A stretch of DNA of 64,000 bases from Candidatus Phyllobacterium onerii (lineage in GTDB: Bacteria; Pseudomonadota; Alphaproteobacteria; Rhizobiales; Rhizobiaceae). The notes under the pieces were generated by a model. That model was not told where the DNA came from. It was given only the letters and a program-made list of their open reading frames with translations, and searched no databases. Position 1 is the first letter of the stretch. Each line of letters begins with the position of its first letter. The position numbers were made by a program, and so were the translations under genes. Positions 25,274 through 35,858 of this stretch are shown piece after piece. The stretch spans positions 186,001-250,000 of the forward strand of contig NZ_JAQMHX010000004.1 of NCBI RefSeq assembly GCF_028331445.1. The letters are read 5' to 3'.

Positions 25274-26724
25274 GATTGAACTCCTTTTAATGCTGGGTAG
25301 AGATTGTGGTAGCGATTGTACGCCGCGTCGAAATTGCCGGTGAGCCTGGCTTCCGGTTCGATCGTGTAGTCGGTTGCTGGCGCGGCGCAAATCGCCCGTG
25401 GATCGGCTTTTTCAGCAGCGATCAATCCGAGGCGCGCTGCACCAAAAGCCGCACCGAAATCGCCGTCCGCTGGTACATCGACGGGGATATTCAGCGCAGT
25501 TGCGATGGCTTTAAGCCAATAGGTCGAACGCGATCCGCCGCCGACCGCAGTGACACGATCGAGTTTGGTGCCCGCCGCCGCAAGTGCGTTGAGGCAATCG
25601 CGAAATGCGAAAGCTACGCCTTCCAAGACCGCTTGTGTCAGGACTTTGCGGTCGCTGCCATGCTCGAGCCCTTGAAACGAACCCCGAATTGCCGAATCGT
25701 TGAGCGGCGTACGTTCACCGGAAAGATACGGCAGGAAAGTCACGCCCGACGGTGCGCGTAGTTCATCGCCCAGTTCTCCGGTAAGTTCGGCAGGTTTGCG
25801 CGATGTAATGCCAGCGTACCAATTCAGTGCATCGGTTGCCGACAGGATAACACCCATTTGATGCCAGGTATCGGGCAAAGCATGGCAGAATGTGTGAACC
25901 GCGCTCTCGGGATTTGGCAGATAGGAGCCATTGGCAGCAAAGAGCACGCCGGATGTTCCGAGCGAGACGAAGGCATGGCCTTCGCCGACCGTCCCCATGC
26001 CGCAGGCCGAAGCGGCATTGTCGCCCGCTCCGCCCGCAACAACAACGCTGCTACCCATGCCCCACCGTGAAGCGATATCCGCCTTGAGGCTGCCGGTGAC
26101 TTCGGTCCCTTCGACCAGCGAAGGCATGTGGCTGACATCGAGACCGGTTGCGGCGAGAAGCTCCGGTGACCACGCGCGCTTGCCGACATCGAGCCATGAC
26201 GTCCCCGCAGCATCCGACATTTCCGACACGTGTTCCCCGGTGAGCCACAACCGCAAATAATCTTTTGGCAACAGCACGCGGCGCAGCTTGGCAAACGTCT
26301 CCGGCTCGTTGTTCCTGACCCAAACGACCTTCGGTGCGGTAAAACCTGGAAAAACAATGTTGCCGCTCAGCGCCCTAAACTGCGGATTGCTGTCGAGTAC
26401 GGCAGCCTCCTTGTGGCTGCGGGTATCGTTCCACAGGATGCAGGGACGAAGTACCTGATCATTGCTGTCGAGTAGCGTCGCGCCATGCATCTGGCCGGAT
26501 AGGCCGATGCCTTTGACTGCAGCAAGCTCTTTGGCATGCGTGGTTTTGAGCGCCTGAATTGCGTCTTCGGTGGCCTTGATCCAATGCGATGGATCCTGCT
26601 CCGACCAGCCGGAATGTGGTCGTGAAATATCGAGCGTCCCGGTTCCGGAGCCGATGACCGATTGGTCTTCGTCGATCAACAGCGCCTTGACGCCGGACGT
26701 GCCCAAATCGAGGCCAAGATACAT
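25270..26724 (-). CDS. xylB: Xylulokinase
   Basis: A 484-aa FGGY kinase. [15 protein letters not shown] (residues 5-19) and the xylulokinase-specific [12 protein letters not shown] and [12 protein letters not shown] segments identify it. Phosphorylates D-xylulose to xylulose-5-phosphate for the pentose-phosphate pathway. Start ATG 26724 has aggagga upstream and is preferred to an earlier frame start at 26793, which would run into the regulator gene. Lies between the ROK regulator (22 bp upstream) and xylA in one minus-strand operon. Confidence 0.96.
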   Translation of the reverse strand: MYLGLDLGTSGVKALLIDEDQSVIGSGTGTLDISRPHSGWSEQDPSHWIKATEDAIQALKTTHAKELAAVKGIGLSGQMHGATLLDSNDQVLRPCILWNDTRSHKEAAVLDSNPQFRALSGNIVFPGFTAPKVVWVRNNEPETFAKLRRVLLPKDYLRLWLTGEHVSEMSDAAGTSWLDVGKRAWSPELLAATGLDVSHMPSLVEGTEVTGSLKADIASRWGMGSSVVVAGGAGDNAASACGMGTVGEGHAFVSLGTSGVLFAANGSYLPNPESAVHTFCHALPDTWHQMGVILSATDALNWYAGITSRKPAELTGELGDELRAPSGVTFLPYLSGERTPLNDSAIRGSFQGLEHGSDRKVLTQAVLEGVAFAFRDCLNALAAAGTKLDRVTAVGGGSRSTYWLKAIATALNIPVDVPADGDFGAAFGAARLGLIAAEKADPRAICAAPATDYTIEPEARLTGNFDAAYNRYHNLYPALKGVQS

Positions 26725-26746
26725 GGATTCTCCTCCTGAATTCTGT

Positions 26747-27994
26747 TCAAATCGCCCGCTTAAGAGGCGTATCACCTGCATCGCCGGGGGCAAAAACCTG
26801 TGTATCGAGGTGAAGCAAGGAAGTCATCATGCAGCCTTGCAGGATGAGCGGATGTTCATCCGGATAGCAACGTATACTCAACTCCTGCGCTGCTCCCCAG
26901 CCGGAGGTACCGGAAACGATATCACGCAAGTCAGCTTCGATGAGGTCGAAAACAGCTGCGCCTGATCCAACCAATGCGATCGGAATGGGGTCGATCAGGG
27001 AATACAGGCTCCGCAAACCGGAACCTATTGCCTGACCTGCCTTGCGGAAAGCAGCACGTTCTTCGCCGTCGCGGGTGCGTGCCCGGTTGGCAATCTCATT
27101 ATAGGTTGCAGCATCCACATCCTGTGCCGGCTGGTCTTTCTCGTCCTGACCGGATGTCCTCCTCAAAATGGCATAGTCACTGGCATAGGCTTCGATACAG
27201 CCATGACGTCCGCAACGGCAAAGTGCACCATTTGGTACATGCAACATGTGACCGAACTCCGCGGCGGAGGAGTGGGCACCGAGAAAAGGCTTGCCTTTAA
27301 GATAGAGGCCCATGCCGATCCCGTGGGAGAGGAGGATTGCCGCAAAGTCCTCGGCATAATAATCCGGGTCGATCCAGCGCAGCGCCTCTGCGATCATATT
27401 GCAATCATTGGCGACAGCGACTGCAACACCATACCGCTTGGAGAGGGCATCTCCAAAAGAGATATTGCTATCCGGAGTGATCGGCGACCATAGCATGGTT
27501 GCTCTTGCCGCGTCGGTCACGCCCTGCACGCCCATCGAAATATGCATGAGCCGGCCTGCGTTGGGCGGCCGGCTTTCGAGCAGATTGTCAAGCATCAAAC
27601 ATATGGAATGGATCAGATCATCCGACTTTGCATCGAGTGTTGAAACGCGGTGGAATTCCTCGGCGATCATCTGACCTTTGTAATCGAACAGAACGGCATG
27701 GACGAGATTGAGCGCGAGTTCAACGGTTGCAACCGTCGCTACAGCCGGGTTCAGCGTGAGTGCTACCTGAGGGCGTCCACGCCGATTGGCGATGATATCG
27801 CCGTCGCGGCTCTCGGCAATAATTCCCTCCGAAATAAGCGCGGTCGTGATGGCTGAGACGGTAGACGGACTGAGGCCGGTCTGCGCTACAATGTCTGTGC
27901 GAGAAAGCAGTCCGTGACGCCGCAACGTAGCGAGCACAAGCCGTCGGTTCTGCCGCCTGACGTCGTCAGGACGCGCAATCTCATCTAGGAACAA
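26747..27994 (-). CDS. ROK-family transcriptional regulator of the xylose genes
   Basis: A 415-aa XylR-type ROK protein. An N-terminal winged helix-turn-helix (LLSRTDIVAQTGLSPSTVSAI, about residues 28-48) is followed by a sugar-kinase-like domain with the ROK zinc signature C-x-C-G-x2-G-C-x-E (CRCGRHGCIE, near 260). I choose TTG 27994 as start because GGGAGGAAATCG immediately precedes it; a longer TTG-started frame at 28033 has no ribosome-binding site. Its place between divergent xylBA and xylFHG makes it the likely xylose-responsive repressor of both. The non-AUG start suggests low expression, usual for an autoregulated repressor. Confidence 0.88.
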   Translation of the reverse strand: MFLDEIARPDDVRRQNRRLVLATLRRHGLLSRTDIVAQTGLSPSTVSAITTALISEGIIAESRDGDIIANRRGRPQVALTLNPAVATVATVELALNLVHAVLFDYKGQMIAEEFHRVSTLDAKSDDLIHSICLMLDNLLESRPPNAGRLMHISMGVQGVTDAARATMLWSPITPDSNISFGDALSKRYGVAVAVANDCNMIAEALRWIDPDYYAEDFAAILLSHGIGMGLYLKGKPFLGAHSSAAEFGHMLHVPNGALCRCGRHGCIEAYASDYAILRRTSGQDEKDQPAQDVDAATYNEIANRARTRDGEERAAFRKAGQAIGSGLRSLYSLIDPIPIALVGSGAAVFDLIEADLRDIVSGTSGWGAAQELSIRCYPDEHPLILQGCMMTSLLHLDTQVFAPGDAGDTPLKRAI

Positions 27995-28074
27995 ACGATT
28001 TCCTCCCAAAAACCTGATTCCAGTGCACCACAATACCCCATGCGGCGCGGTGTGCCATGCTACGAAAATCTAAG

Positions 28075-28103
28075 TTGACACGTAAATGCTTTTAAGTCAC
28101 TAT
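28075..28103 (+). promoter_or_regulatory. Promoter of the xylFHG operon
   Basis: TTGACA (28075-28080), exactly 17 bases, then CACTAT (28098-28103), about 100 bases before xylF. The -35 is a perfect consensus. The T-run TATTTTTTTC follows the -10. The ROK regulator probably binds in this 28034-28200 gap, but I cannot pick its operator with confidence. Confidence 0.6.
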
Positions 28104-28200
28104 TTTTTTCGAGCCTCGAATTAAAGAGGTTTAGATGCTGGCCGGAGGTCGAGTGCCTGCATCCATTCAGTCAACGTGCTAATGCACCGGGAGGGTTACC

Positions 28201-29244
28201 ATGAAGAAATATGCAACCGCATTGGCGGGGGCTGCTGTCCTTGCTGTATCATTTGCCGGCCCCGTTCTGGCGAAGGACAAGATCGTCGGTGTATCGTGGT
28301 CGAATTTCCAGGAAGAGCGCTGGAAGACGGACGAAGCTGCGATCAAGAAAGCGCTCGAAGCCAACGGCGACAAGTACATCTCGGCAGATGCGCAGTCCTC
28401 TGCTTCCAAGCAGTTGACCGATGTTGAAAGCCTGATTTCGCAAGGCGCCAATGCCCTCATCATTTTGGCGCAGGATTCGAGCGCCATCGGACCTGCTGTC
28501 GAGAAGGCCGTTGCTGAAGGCATTCCGGTTGTAGGCTATGACCGCCTGATCGAAAACAAGGATGCGTTCTACATCACATTCGACAACAAGGAAGTCGGCC
28601 GCATGCAGGCGCGTGGCGTATTTGCTGTCAAGCCTGAAGGCAACTACGTGTTCATCAAGGGCAGCTCCGCCGATCCGAACGCAGATTTCCTTTTCTCCGG
28701 CGCCCAGGAAGTGCTGAAAGAGGCCATCGACTCCGGCAAGATCAAGAACGTCGGTGAAGCCTATACGGATGGCTGGCTTCCCGCCAACGCCCAGAAGAAT
28801 ATGGAACAATTCCTGACTGCAAATGACAACAAGGTCGATGCCGTCGTTGCTGCGAACGATGGAACAGCCGGCGGTGCTATCGCAGCGCTGCAGGCTCAGG
28901 GCCTTGCCGGCACTGTTCCTGTTTCCGGTCAGGATGCCGATTTCGCAGCACTTAACCGCGTAGCACTCGGCACGCAGACCGTGACGATCTGGAAGGATTC
29001 CCGCGAACTTGGCAAGCAAGCCGCAGGTATCGCCTCGGCCCTAGCAGATGGCAAGAAAATGGAAGAAATCCCGAACGTTCAGAAGTTTGCTGGCGGCGTT
29101 AATAAAGTTGAGGTCAACGCTGTCTTCCTCACTCCGGTTCCGGTCACCAAGGATAATCTCGATGTCGTCATCGATGCTGGCTGGGTGAAGAAGGACGTGG
29201 TCTGTCAGGGTGTCAAGGCAGGTTCAGTAGCAGCCTGCAAGTAA
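28201..29244 (+). CDS. xylF: D-xylose-binding periplasmic protein
   Basis: A 347-aa family 2 (ribose/xylose-type) binding protein. Signal peptide residues 1-24, cleavage after VLA. The mature region has the XylF-like [38 protein letters not shown] and [18 protein letters not shown] segments. A strong ribosome-binding site (gggagg) precedes ATG 28201. First gene of the xylose uptake operon; a hairpin after it likely sets the excess of binding protein over permease. Confidence 0.96.
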   Translation: MKKYATALAGAAVLAVSFAGPVLAKDKIVGVSWSNFQEERWKTDEAAIKKALEANGDKYISADAQSSASKQLTDVESLISQGANALIILAQDSSAIGPAVEKAVAEGIPVVGYDRLIENKDAFYITFDNKEVGRMQARGVFAVKPEGNYVFIKGSSADPNADFLFSGAQEVLKEAIDSGKIKNVGEAYTDGWLPANAQKNMEQFLTANDNKVDAVVAANDGTAGGAIAALQAQGLAGTVPVSGQDADFAALNRVALGTQTVTIWKDSRELGKQAAGIASALADGKKMEEIPNVQKFAGGVNKVEVNAVFLTPVPVTKDNLDVVIDAGWVKKDVVCQGVKAGSVAACK

Positions 29245-29267
29245 CATCGTTAAATCTGTTAAAATCG

Positions 29268-29300
29268 AACGCCGCTGGTCCACTGGATCGGCGGCGTTTT
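29268..29300 (+). terminator. Intercistronic partial terminator between xylF and xylH
   Basis: Eight-pair stem AACGCCGC/GCGGCGTT with a fifteen-base loop, continuing into TTTT. It resembles a weak intrinsic terminator within the operon, 23 bases after xylF, consistent with attenuation that favours xylF mRNA. Confidence 0.65.
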
Positions 29301-29328
29301 AAGAAGACAATAAAACTGGGAGAGTACA

Positions 29329-30636
29329 ATGAGTGATCCGGCCATCAGCCTCGATCGGGCCCGTTCGTCGGAGCTCGGCATTGTCGCCAGATTCTTCAAG
29401 GCGACTGAGCTTGACACCCGACTTCTCGGTATGATCGGAGCGCTGGTCATTATCTGGCTTGCCTTCCAGTTTCTCTCGGGCGGTCAGTTTCTGACGCCAC
29501 GCAACCTTTGGAACCTGTCTGTTCAGACATCGTCGGTTGCTGTCATGGCGACCGGGATGGTGCTGATCATCGTTACCCGTAACATCGATTTGTCGGTTGG
29601 CTCGATTCTCGGCTTTGTCGGTATGATCATGGGTGTGACGCAGGCCGAGTTCCTGCCAAGGCTTATTGGTTTCGAGCATCCGGCGACATGGATCATTGCG
29701 CTTGGTGTTGGCGTCATCACCGGCGCGCTCATCGGTGGATTTCAGGGCTTTATCATTGCATTCCTGGGCGTGCCTGCTTTCATCGTTACGCTTGGTGGTC
29801 TTCTCGTATGGCGTGGCGCTGCCTGGTGGGTTACCTCGGGCCGCACGGTTGCGCCAATGGACTCGACGTTCCGTCTTATGGGCGGAGGCCCCGAGGGTTC
29901 AATCGGTGCATTCTGGAGCTGGGTCGTTGGCGTCGTCGCCTGTGTCGCCATCGTCGGGATGATCATTAACAGTAGGCGCCAGCGTAAACGTTTCAACTTT
30001 CCCCGTCGTCCTATATGGGCTGAAGCCTTCATGGCTGCCGTGGGGTGCGTTCTTGTGCTCGGCGCAGTCGCCATTGCCAACGCATACTACTGGCCGATCG
30101 GCATCGTCCGTAAATATGCCGAAGCCAACAACATCACAATTCCCGATGGCGGGCTGTTCATCTCACACGGCATTGCAATTCCGGTGCTGATCGCCGTTGC
30201 CGCCGGTCTCATCATGACGTTCCTGTCGACGCGCACCCGATTCGGCCGTTATGTCTTCGCCATGGGTGGCAATCCGGAAGCGGCAGACCTTGCCGGTATC
30301 AATACGCGCTGGGTGACGATGAAGATTTTCATCATTATGGGGGTTCTCTGCGCCATTGCGGGTGCCATTTCCACCGCTCGCCTCAATGCGGCAACCAATG
30401 CACAAGGCACCCTCGATGAGCTCCTGACCATCGCCGCAGCTGTTATTGGCGGAACGTCCTTGGCTGGCGGTGTCGGCACCATTGCCGGTGCCATGATCGG
30501 AGCGGTGCTGATGCAATCACTAAGCTCAGGCATGGTTCTGCTCGGTCTCGATACGCCACTGCAGAATATCGTTGTCGGTCTGGTTCTTGTCGTGGCCGTC
30601 TGGCTGGACACGATCTATCGCCGCCGTACAGCTTGA
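29329..30636 (+). CDS. xylH: D-xylose ABC transporter permease
   Basis: A 435-aa CUT2-family permease (RbsC/XylH) with about eleven membrane helices. [12 protein letters not shown] and the C-terminal [21 protein letters not shown] are characteristic. Longer than RbsC because of a periplasmic/loop insert around residues 215-285, as in other XylH proteins. It carries xylose through the inner membrane with the XylG ATPase; XylG starts 13 bases after its stop. Confidence 0.95.
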   Translation: MSDPAISLDRARSSELGIVARFFKATELDTRLLGMIGALVIIWLAFQFLSGGQFLTPRNLWNLSVQTSSVAVMATGMVLIIVTRNIDLSVGSILGFVGMIMGVTQAEFLPRLIGFEHPATWIIALGVGVITGALIGGFQGFIIAFLGVPAFIVTLGGLLVWRGAAWWVTSGRTVAPMDSTFRLMGGGPEGSIGAFWSWVVGVVACVAIVGMIINSRRQRKRFNFPRRPIWAEAFMAAVGCVLVLGAVAIANAYYWPIGIVRKYAEANNITIPDGGLFISHGIAIPVLIAVAAGLIMTFLSTRTRFGRYVFAMGGNPEAADLAGINTRWVTMKIFIIMGVLCAIAGAISTARLNAATNAQGTLDELLTIAAAVIGGTSLAGGVGTIAGAMIGAVLMQSLSSGMVLLGLDTPLQNIVVGLVLVVAVWLDTIYRRRTA

Positions 30637-30649
30637 GGGAGGAACAATC

Positions 30650-31429
30650 ATGACAAACACACAAACGCCTCTCATCGATATGGAAGACATCTCGATTGCC
30701 TTTGGTGGCATCCGTGCAGTGGATGGAGCTTCGATCGATCTCTTTCCGGGTGAAGTTGTTGCGCTACTCGGTCACAACGGTGCCGGAAAATCGACCCTGA
30801 TCAAGATACTGTCGGGCGCCTACAAGCGCGACAATGGTACGATCAAGGTCAACGGGGAAGAAGCGGCAATCAACAATCCGCGTGATGCCAAGGCCTATGG
30901 TATCGAGACGATCTATCAAACCCTGGCACTGGCGGACAATGTGGACACCGCCGCCAATCTCTATCTCGGCCGTGAATTGATGACGCCTTGGGGCACTCTC
31001 GATGACGTCGCGATGGAGCACAGCGCCCGCGAAGTCATGGGTAGACTCAATCCACGATTCCAGCGTTTCAAGGACCCGGTCAAGGCACTTTCTGGTGGTC
31101 AGCGGCAATCCGTGGCAATCGCACGCGCGATCTTGTTCAACGCCCGGATACTGATCATGGACGAGCCGACTGCGGCGCTGGGACCGCAGGAAACCGCACA
31201 GGTCGGCGAACTGATCAAGCAATTGAAGAGTGAAGGCATCGGTATCTTTCTCATCAGCCATGATATCCATGACGTCTTCCACCTCGCCGATCGGGTGGCG
31301 GTAATGAAAAACGGTCAGGTGGTTGGCACCGCCAAGGTTGGCGATGTCAACGAGGACGAAGTGCTCGGCATGATCATCCTCGGCAAATGCCCGCCCGGTG
31401 CGATACCGGGACCTGGCGCGGTGAACTAG
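30650..31429 (+). CDS. xylG: D-xylose ABC transporter ATP-binding protein (single-domain XylG)
   Basis: A 259-aa ATPase starting at ATG 30650 (gggagga upstream). Walker [10 protein letters not shown] at residues 41-49, signature [14 protein letters not shown] near 143, Walker [13 protein letters not shown] near 165, and switch His in ISHDIHD. E. coli XylG is about twice as long with two ATPase domains in tandem; this one has only one, so it must work as a homodimer. The reading frame ends cleanly and is followed by a strong terminator, so it is a genuine short form rather than a truncation. Similar short XylG proteins are known in rhizobia. Confidence 0.93.
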   Translation: MTNTQTPLIDMEDISIAFGGIRAVDGASIDLFPGEVVALLGHNGAGKSTLIKILSGAYKRDNGTIKVNGEEAAINNPRDAKAYGIETIYQTLALADNVDTAANLYLGRELMTPWGTLDDVAMEHSAREVMGRLNPRFQRFKDPVKALSGGQRQSVAIARAILFNARILIMDEPTAALGPQETAQVGELIKQLKSEGIGIFLISHDIHDVFHLADRVAVMKNGQVVGTAKVGDVNEDEVLGMIILGKCPPGAIPGPGAVN

Positions 31430-31439
31430 ACCAATAAAA

Positions 31440-31460
31440 AAGGCCGCTCAAAGCGGCCTT
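31440..31460. terminator. Bidirectional terminator between xylG and the NifU-like gene
   Basis: Nine-pair perfect stem AAGGCCGCT/AGCGGCCTT with loop CAA, an A-run before and TTTT after. Serves the convergent xylG (+) and NifU-like (-) genes. Confidence 0.92.
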
Positions 31461-31481
31461 TTCAATCATCAAACTGAAAAT

Positions 31482-32060
31482 TCAGATCGACTCGACTTGC
31501 TGAACTTCCGGAACGAAATGCTTCAACAGGTTCTGAATGCCGTGCTTCAGCGTCGCGGTGGACGATGGGCAGCCCGAGCAAGCGCCCTTCATGTGCAGGA
31601 ACACGGTACCGTTTTCATAACCGCGGAATGTGATATCGCCGCCATCCTGGGCTACGGCCGGGCGGACACGCGTTTCAAGCAACTCCTTGATCGTATCGAC
31701 GATCTCCGTATCGGCGCTGTCGAAGAATTCACCATCGGTTTCCCGCTGGGCGGTGTCAGCGATTTGGCTGACATTGGCCATGACCGGTGCGCCGGACATG
31801 AAATGCTCCATGATCGCGCCTAGAATGGCAGGCTTCAGGTGTTGCCATTCCGGGCCTTCGCTCTTGGTGACGGTGACAAAATCATAGCCGAAAAATACGC
31901 CGGTGACGCCCGGGACGCCAAAAATTTTGCCAGCAAGCTGTGAAGATTCGCCAGCACTTGCTGCGTCGCGGAAATCGGCGGTTCCTTCTTCAAGCACCAC
32001 CTTTCCAGGCAGGAACTTCAAGGTCGCTGGATTGGGCGTTGCTTCGGTCTGGATGAACAT
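31482..32060 (-). CDS. NifU-family iron-sulfur carrier (NfuA-like)
   Basis: A 192-aa protein with an N-terminal Nfu_N domain (MFIQTEATPNPATLKFLPG) and a C-terminal NifU domain (RPAVAQDGGDITFRGY) holding the cluster-binding C161-x2-C164 in ACSGC. It should carry or deliver 4Fe-4S clusters to target apoproteins. This domain order is typical of alphaproteobacterial and mitochondrial NFU1-type proteins, distinct from E. coli NfuA, whose first domain is a degenerate A-type scaffold. Neighbours usp and trpS are the usual ones in this order. Confidence 0.93.
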   Translation of the reverse strand: MFIQTEATPNPATLKFLPGKVVLEEGTADFRDAASAGESSQLAGKIFGVPGVTGVFFGYDFVTVTKSEGPEWQHLKPAILGAIMEHFMSGAPVMANVSQIADTAQRETDGEFFDSADTEIVDTIKELLETRVRPAVAQDGGDITFRGYENGTVFLHMKGACSGCPSSTATLKHGIQNLLKHFVPEVQQVESI

Positions 32061-32160
32061 GACGGATCTCGCGTATCTAGTTTAGAACTATTCAAATAGG
32101 CATATAGGCCTTTAAACCATTCTCTTCAAGTCAGGATTATATCACGTTTGGTCGACGTAA

Positions 32161-32649
32161 TCAGGTAATCGCGTCGATATCCTCATCCGATAGATTATAG
32201 GGTACGACCGTGACCGGAATGGAAAAGGATTCTCGCCCTGCCAGCGATTGAACGAGCGGGCCAGGCCCGTCCTTGCCGGAGCCAGCCGCCAGGACGAGGA
32301 TGGCGATATCCTGATCTTCTTCGATAAGCTTCCGAATCTCTTCGGATGTAATGCCTTCGCGAACAGCAAGTTCCGACTCGATCCCTATCGTTTCCCGGAC
32401 GCTGGCGGCAAACTTGCTGAGCGTCGAATTGGCCCGCTCCTGGGCTTCCGCGCGCATGATCTGTTCAACACCAAGAAACTGCTGAAAGTCTGCTGAATCG
32501 ATAACGAACAGCAGCAAGAGCACGCCGCCGGTCGTCTTGGCCCGGCGCGAGGCATAGGCAACGGCCCGCTCACATTCTGGTGTTTCGTCAATGACGGCCA
32601 GAAATTTGCGGCGGTGGCCGGCTTCGCGGCTAAGACGTCTTGATACCAT
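32161..32649 (-). CDS. Universal stress protein family (UspA)
   Basis: A 162-aa single-domain Usp. Begins after a basic stretch with RKFLAVIDETPECERAVAYA; the C-terminal ATP-binding region LVLAAGSGKDGPGPLVQSLAG differs from the strict G-x2-G-x9-G-S/T pattern, so nucleotide binding is uncertain. Role in stress survival is general for the family. Between trpS and the NifU-like gene, same strand. Confidence 0.88.
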   Translation of the reverse strand: MVSRRLSREAGHRRKFLAVIDETPECERAVAYASRRAKTTGGVLLLLFVIDSADFQQFLGVEQIMRAEAQERANSTLSKFAASVRETIGIESELAVREGITSEEIRKLIEEDQDIAILVLAAGSGKDGPGPLVQSLAGRESFSIPVTVVPYNLSDEDIDAIT

Positions 32650-32702
32650 GTGCGCAACCTGCCCTAAGCATTGATCGTTCGCAAGGCTTTCCCTGGCGCG
32701 GT

Positions 32703-33782
32703 CTAGTTCTGCAGAAATCCGACAATATCACGGACATTGCGCATCGTCTTCTCTGCAAGAACGCTCGCGCGCTCACCACCGTCTTTGAGGACGGCATCGA
32801 CAAAGCCGGGGTCGGCAGAAATTCGCCGCATTTCCGCAGCGATCGGCGCCAGCTTTTCCACCGCGAGGTCAGCAAGGGCGGGCTTGAAGGTTGAGAATTG
32901 CTGTCCGCCGAAATCGCGGATCACAGTGGCCTTGTCGCTATTGACCAACGCGGCATAGATACCGACGAGATTGTCAGCTTCCGGCCGATCCTTCAATCCT
33001 TCAAGCTCCGATGGCAAGGGTTCCGAATCGGTCTTGGCCTTACGGATCTTTTTCGAGATCGTATCCACATCGTCGGTCAGGTTGATGCGCGAGAGATCCG
33101 ACGGATCGGACTTTGACATCTTCTTGGTACCATCGCGCAAGCTCATGACACGTGCTGCGGGCCCGCCGATGACCGGTTCGGTCAACGGAAAGAAACTGGC
33201 AATCGTTTCATCCCCCGATTGCGTTTCAACACCAAGCCCAAGTTCAGCGATCCGGTCCGAAAAATCTGTGTTGAACTTCTGGGCGATGTCGCGCGTCAGC
33301 TCTAGATGCTGCTTCTGATCTTCACCAACAGGTACGTGGGTGGCACGGTAGACAAGGATGTCCGCCGCCATCAGATTCGGGTATGCGAACAGGCCAACGG
33401 ACGCATTTTCACGGTCCTTACCTGCCTTGTCCTTGAACTGGGTCATGCGGTTGAGCCAACCCATCCGGGCAACGCAGTTGAAAACCCATGCCAGCTCGGC
33501 ATGCTGGTGCACGCGGCTCTGGTTGAAAACGATGTTCTTTTTTGCATCGATGCCAGATGCGAGGAAGGCTGCGGTGACTTCACGCGTATTGCGCATGAGT
33601 TCAGCCGGGCCGCCCCAGACGGAGATGGGAGGGGTGATCGCGTGCTGGTCCACGACACAGTACATGCATTTGCTGCTTTCCTGCAAAGCAACCCAGCGAC
33701 GGATCGCGCCGAGATAGTTGCCAAGATGCAGGTTGCCGGTAGGCTGGACACCGGAAAAGACGAGCGGTTCAAACGTGCTCAT
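32703..33782 (-). CDS. trpS: Tryptophanyl-tRNA synthetase
   Basis: A 359-aa class I synthetase. HIGH motif variant [11 protein letters not shown] follows SGVQPT at the N-terminus; KMSKS is present as [10 protein letters not shown]. Charges tRNA-Trp in the cytoplasm. Length is slightly longer than the E. coli enzyme (334 aa), as usual in this order. Lies downstream of murJ and the VOC gene. Confidence 0.97.
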   Translation of the reverse strand: MSTFEPLVFSGVQPTGNLHLGNYLGAIRRWVALQESSKCMYCVVDQHAITPPISVWGGPAELMRNTREVTAAFLASGIDAKKNIVFNQSRVHQHAELAWVFNCVARMGWLNRMTQFKDKAGKDRENASVGLFAYPNLMAADILVYRATHVPVGEDQKQHLELTRDIAQKFNTDFSDRIAELGLGVETQSGDETIASFFPLTEPVIGGPAARVMSLRDGTKKMSKSDPSDLSRINLTDDVDTISKKIRKAKTDSEPLPSELEGLKDRPEADNLVGIYAALVNSDKATVIRDFGGQQFSTFKPALADLAVEKLAPIAAEMRRISADPGFVDAVLKDGGERASVLAEKTMRNVRDIVGFLQN

Positions 33783-33890
33783 AAAATCGTCCTTGATCGT
33801 TCGGGGATCGGGCTTGCAGGCTCCGAAAGCAATGAAACCGAGCTTTTGGCAGAGGGAGACGCTCTATTCAAGCCCAATCGATACCAACCT

Positions 33891-34277
33891 TCATTTGAAT
33901 TCCAGCAGATCCCATTTATTACCATAGAGGTCTTCGAACACTGCGACGCTGCCATAGGGCTCATGGCGAGGCTCTTCAAGAAAATGGACGCCCGCCTCCA
34001 CCATCTTCGCGTGGTCAACGGGGAAATCGTCCGTGTGCAGAAACAATGCAACGCGGCCGCCGGTTTGATTGCCAATGCTGGCTTTCTGCGTGTCGTCATC
34101 CGCTTTTGCCAGCAATAGCCGGGCGCCATCACTCTCGGGCGCGACGACAACCCAACGTTTTGTTTCGGAGAGCGCCGTATCGTTGACAAGCGAAAAGCCG
34201 AGCACCTTCGTGTACCAGGCAATCGCCTCGTCATAATCGCGCACGACAAGTGTGACCATGCCGATGAACCGGCTCAC
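33891..34277 (-). CDS. VOC-superfamily (glyoxalase/bleomycin-resistance fold) protein
   Basis: A 128-aa single VOC domain: MVTLVVRDYDEAIAWYTKVLGFSL, then a C-terminal EEPRHEPYGSVAVFEDLYGNKWDLLEF. Metal-ligand positions (the acidic residue in the last strand and a His near the centre) are plausible but the substrate is unknown. The start is GTG 34277 overlapping the murJ stop (GTGA) with GAGG upstream; ATG 34259 is an alternative. It sits between murJ and trpS, which are adjacent or near-adjacent in many relatives. Confidence 0.85.
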   Translation of the reverse strand: MSRFIGMVTLVVRDYDEAIAWYTKVLGFSLVNDTALSETKRWVVVAPESDGARLLLAKADDDTQKASIGNQTGGRVALFLHTDDFPVDHAKMVEAGVHFLEEPRHEPYGSVAVFEDLYGNKWDLLEFK

Positions 34278-35857
34278 GACACGTCCTCAGGCGCTTTTGT
34301 TCCCCGTTTCACATTCCGGCGGATCATGCCGAAGCTAGCGCCACCTGTCCCGAAAGCGAGCGCAAAGTAGAGGATCATCGACAACCCGACCAGCGACACG
34401 ACTGCGATGGCTTGCGTATGCAGAGGCGCATGTGGTTCTAGCGCCGGGCCCATCCAGCGAATTGCATAGTACAGCGCAACGCCCATGAGACCGGCGGAAA
34501 CAATCAGCCGTGGGATGCGGGTAAGCAAAGGAATGTCGCGCCCCCAATGTCCGCGCCAGACGAGGGTAACGAAAAGTAGGATTGCGTTCGTCCAGCCGGC
34601 GACGATCTCGGCCGTTGCGATGCCGGTCTCTGCCATGATCGGGAATAGCGTCAGCGCGAGACTGACGTTCACGATGACGGCGATGGCAGCAAAGATCATC
34701 GGTGTGCGGGTATCTTCGCGGGCGAAAAACCCCGGCAAGAAGGCTTTGATCAGGACGAATGCCGGGAGGCCGAGCCCGTAGATCGCCAGGATATTGCCGA
34801 CCGTGTGCGTCGATGCGGTGGAGAAATTGCCGCGTTCGTACAGCATCCGAACGATCGGTTCGGACATTACCAACAGCGCCGCAGCAGCAGGAAGCGTAAG
34901 AAACAGTGTGAACTCGACCGAACGGTTCTGCAGGCTACCGGCTTCCTTAAGATTTCCAGAGCGCAGCGCACGTGCCAACTCCGGCAGGAGTACCGTCGCG
35001 ACCGCTATGCCGACGACACCGAGCGGCAATTGATAGATGCGATCAGCATAGGCCAGAGACGAGATGGCGCCCGATTTTGCCGAAGCAATGTTCGTGTTGA
35101 TCAACAGGTTGATTTGGGTGATGCCGCCAGTTACGGCGGCAGGGAAGGCGAGTATCAGCAGGCGTTTAACGTTGGCGGTTATATGGGGCAACCGGAATCC
35201 GATGGAAATGCCGGCATTGCGCACGGCAAACCAGACAATGGCCAGTTGAACCACGCCGGAGACCATGACACCCCAGGACAGTGCATAGCCCACGGCCCTG
35301 CCGTCTTGGCCCTTCCACCAGGCATAGCCGAGCACGCCGATGAGAATGACATTCAGGAAAACTGGAGCGATCGCCGCGGCGAAATAGCGATGCAGGGAAT
35401 TCAGCATCCCGCTCATCATGGCGGCGAGCGACATGCAGGCGAGGTAGGGGAACATGATGATCGCCATCGATACGGTGTTGTCGAACTTCATCGGGTCAGC
35501 CACGAAGCCCGGAGCTATGACGAAGCGCACGATCAGTGGCATTGACAGTTCCATCAGGATCGTCAGGCCGAGAAGCACGGTGAAGAGGACACCGAATACC
35601 TCTTCGGAAAAACGGCGCGCTCCATCAAGCCCGTTGGCTTCGATTTCCTTGGCGAACAAGGGCACGAAAGCAGAGTTGAACGCGCCTTCCGCGAAGAGTC
35701 GCCGGAACGTGTTTGGGAAACGGAAGGCAGCATTGAAAGCATCGGCGACAGGACCCGTGCCCAAAGCAGAGGCCATCAGCATTTCGCGTGTGAAACCGAA
35801 GACGCGGCTCATCAACGTGCCAGACGCAACCGTCGCAAATTTCTTGACCAAACTCAT
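34274..35857 (-). CDS. murJ: Lipid II flippase
   Basis: A 527-aa MurJ/MviN polytopic membrane protein with about fourteen helices. MSLVKKFATVASGTLMSRVFGFTREM and the essential charged residues around GPVADAFNAAFRFPNTFRRLFAEGAF are typical. Flips lipid II across the inner membrane for peptidoglycan synthesis. One base separates it from the glnD stop, so it is expressed from the glnD transcript. Confidence 0.96.
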   Translation of the reverse strand: MSLVKKFATVASGTLMSRVFGFTREMLMASALGTGPVADAFNAAFRFPNTFRRLFAEGAFNSAFVPLFAKEIEANGLDGARRFSEEVFGVLFTVLLGLTILMELSMPLIVRFVIAPGFVADPMKFDNTVSMAIIMFPYLACMSLAAMMSGMLNSLHRYFAAAIAPVFLNVILIGVLGYAWWKGQDGRAVGYALSWGVMVSGVVQLAIVWFAVRNAGISIGFRLPHITANVKRLLILAFPAAVTGGITQINLLINTNIASAKSGAISSLAYADRIYQLPLGVVGIAVATVLLPELARALRSGNLKEAGSLQNRSVEFTLFLTLPAAAALLVMSEPIVRMLYERGNFSTASTHTVGNILAIYGLGLPAFVLIKAFLPGFFAREDTRTPMIFAAIAVIVNVSLALTLFPIMAETGIATAEIVAGWTNAILLFVTLVWRGHWGRDIPLLTRIPRLIVSAGLMGVALYYAIRWMGPALEPHAPLHTQAIAVVSLVGLSMILYFALAFGTGGASFGMIRRNVKRGTKAPEDVS

Positions 35858-35858
35858 T

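Noticed and set aside
24044-25279. A 411-codon open frame antisense to xylA
   Set aside because: Mirror of a well-identified xylose isomerase; composition and lack of motifs indicate a by-product of codon bias.
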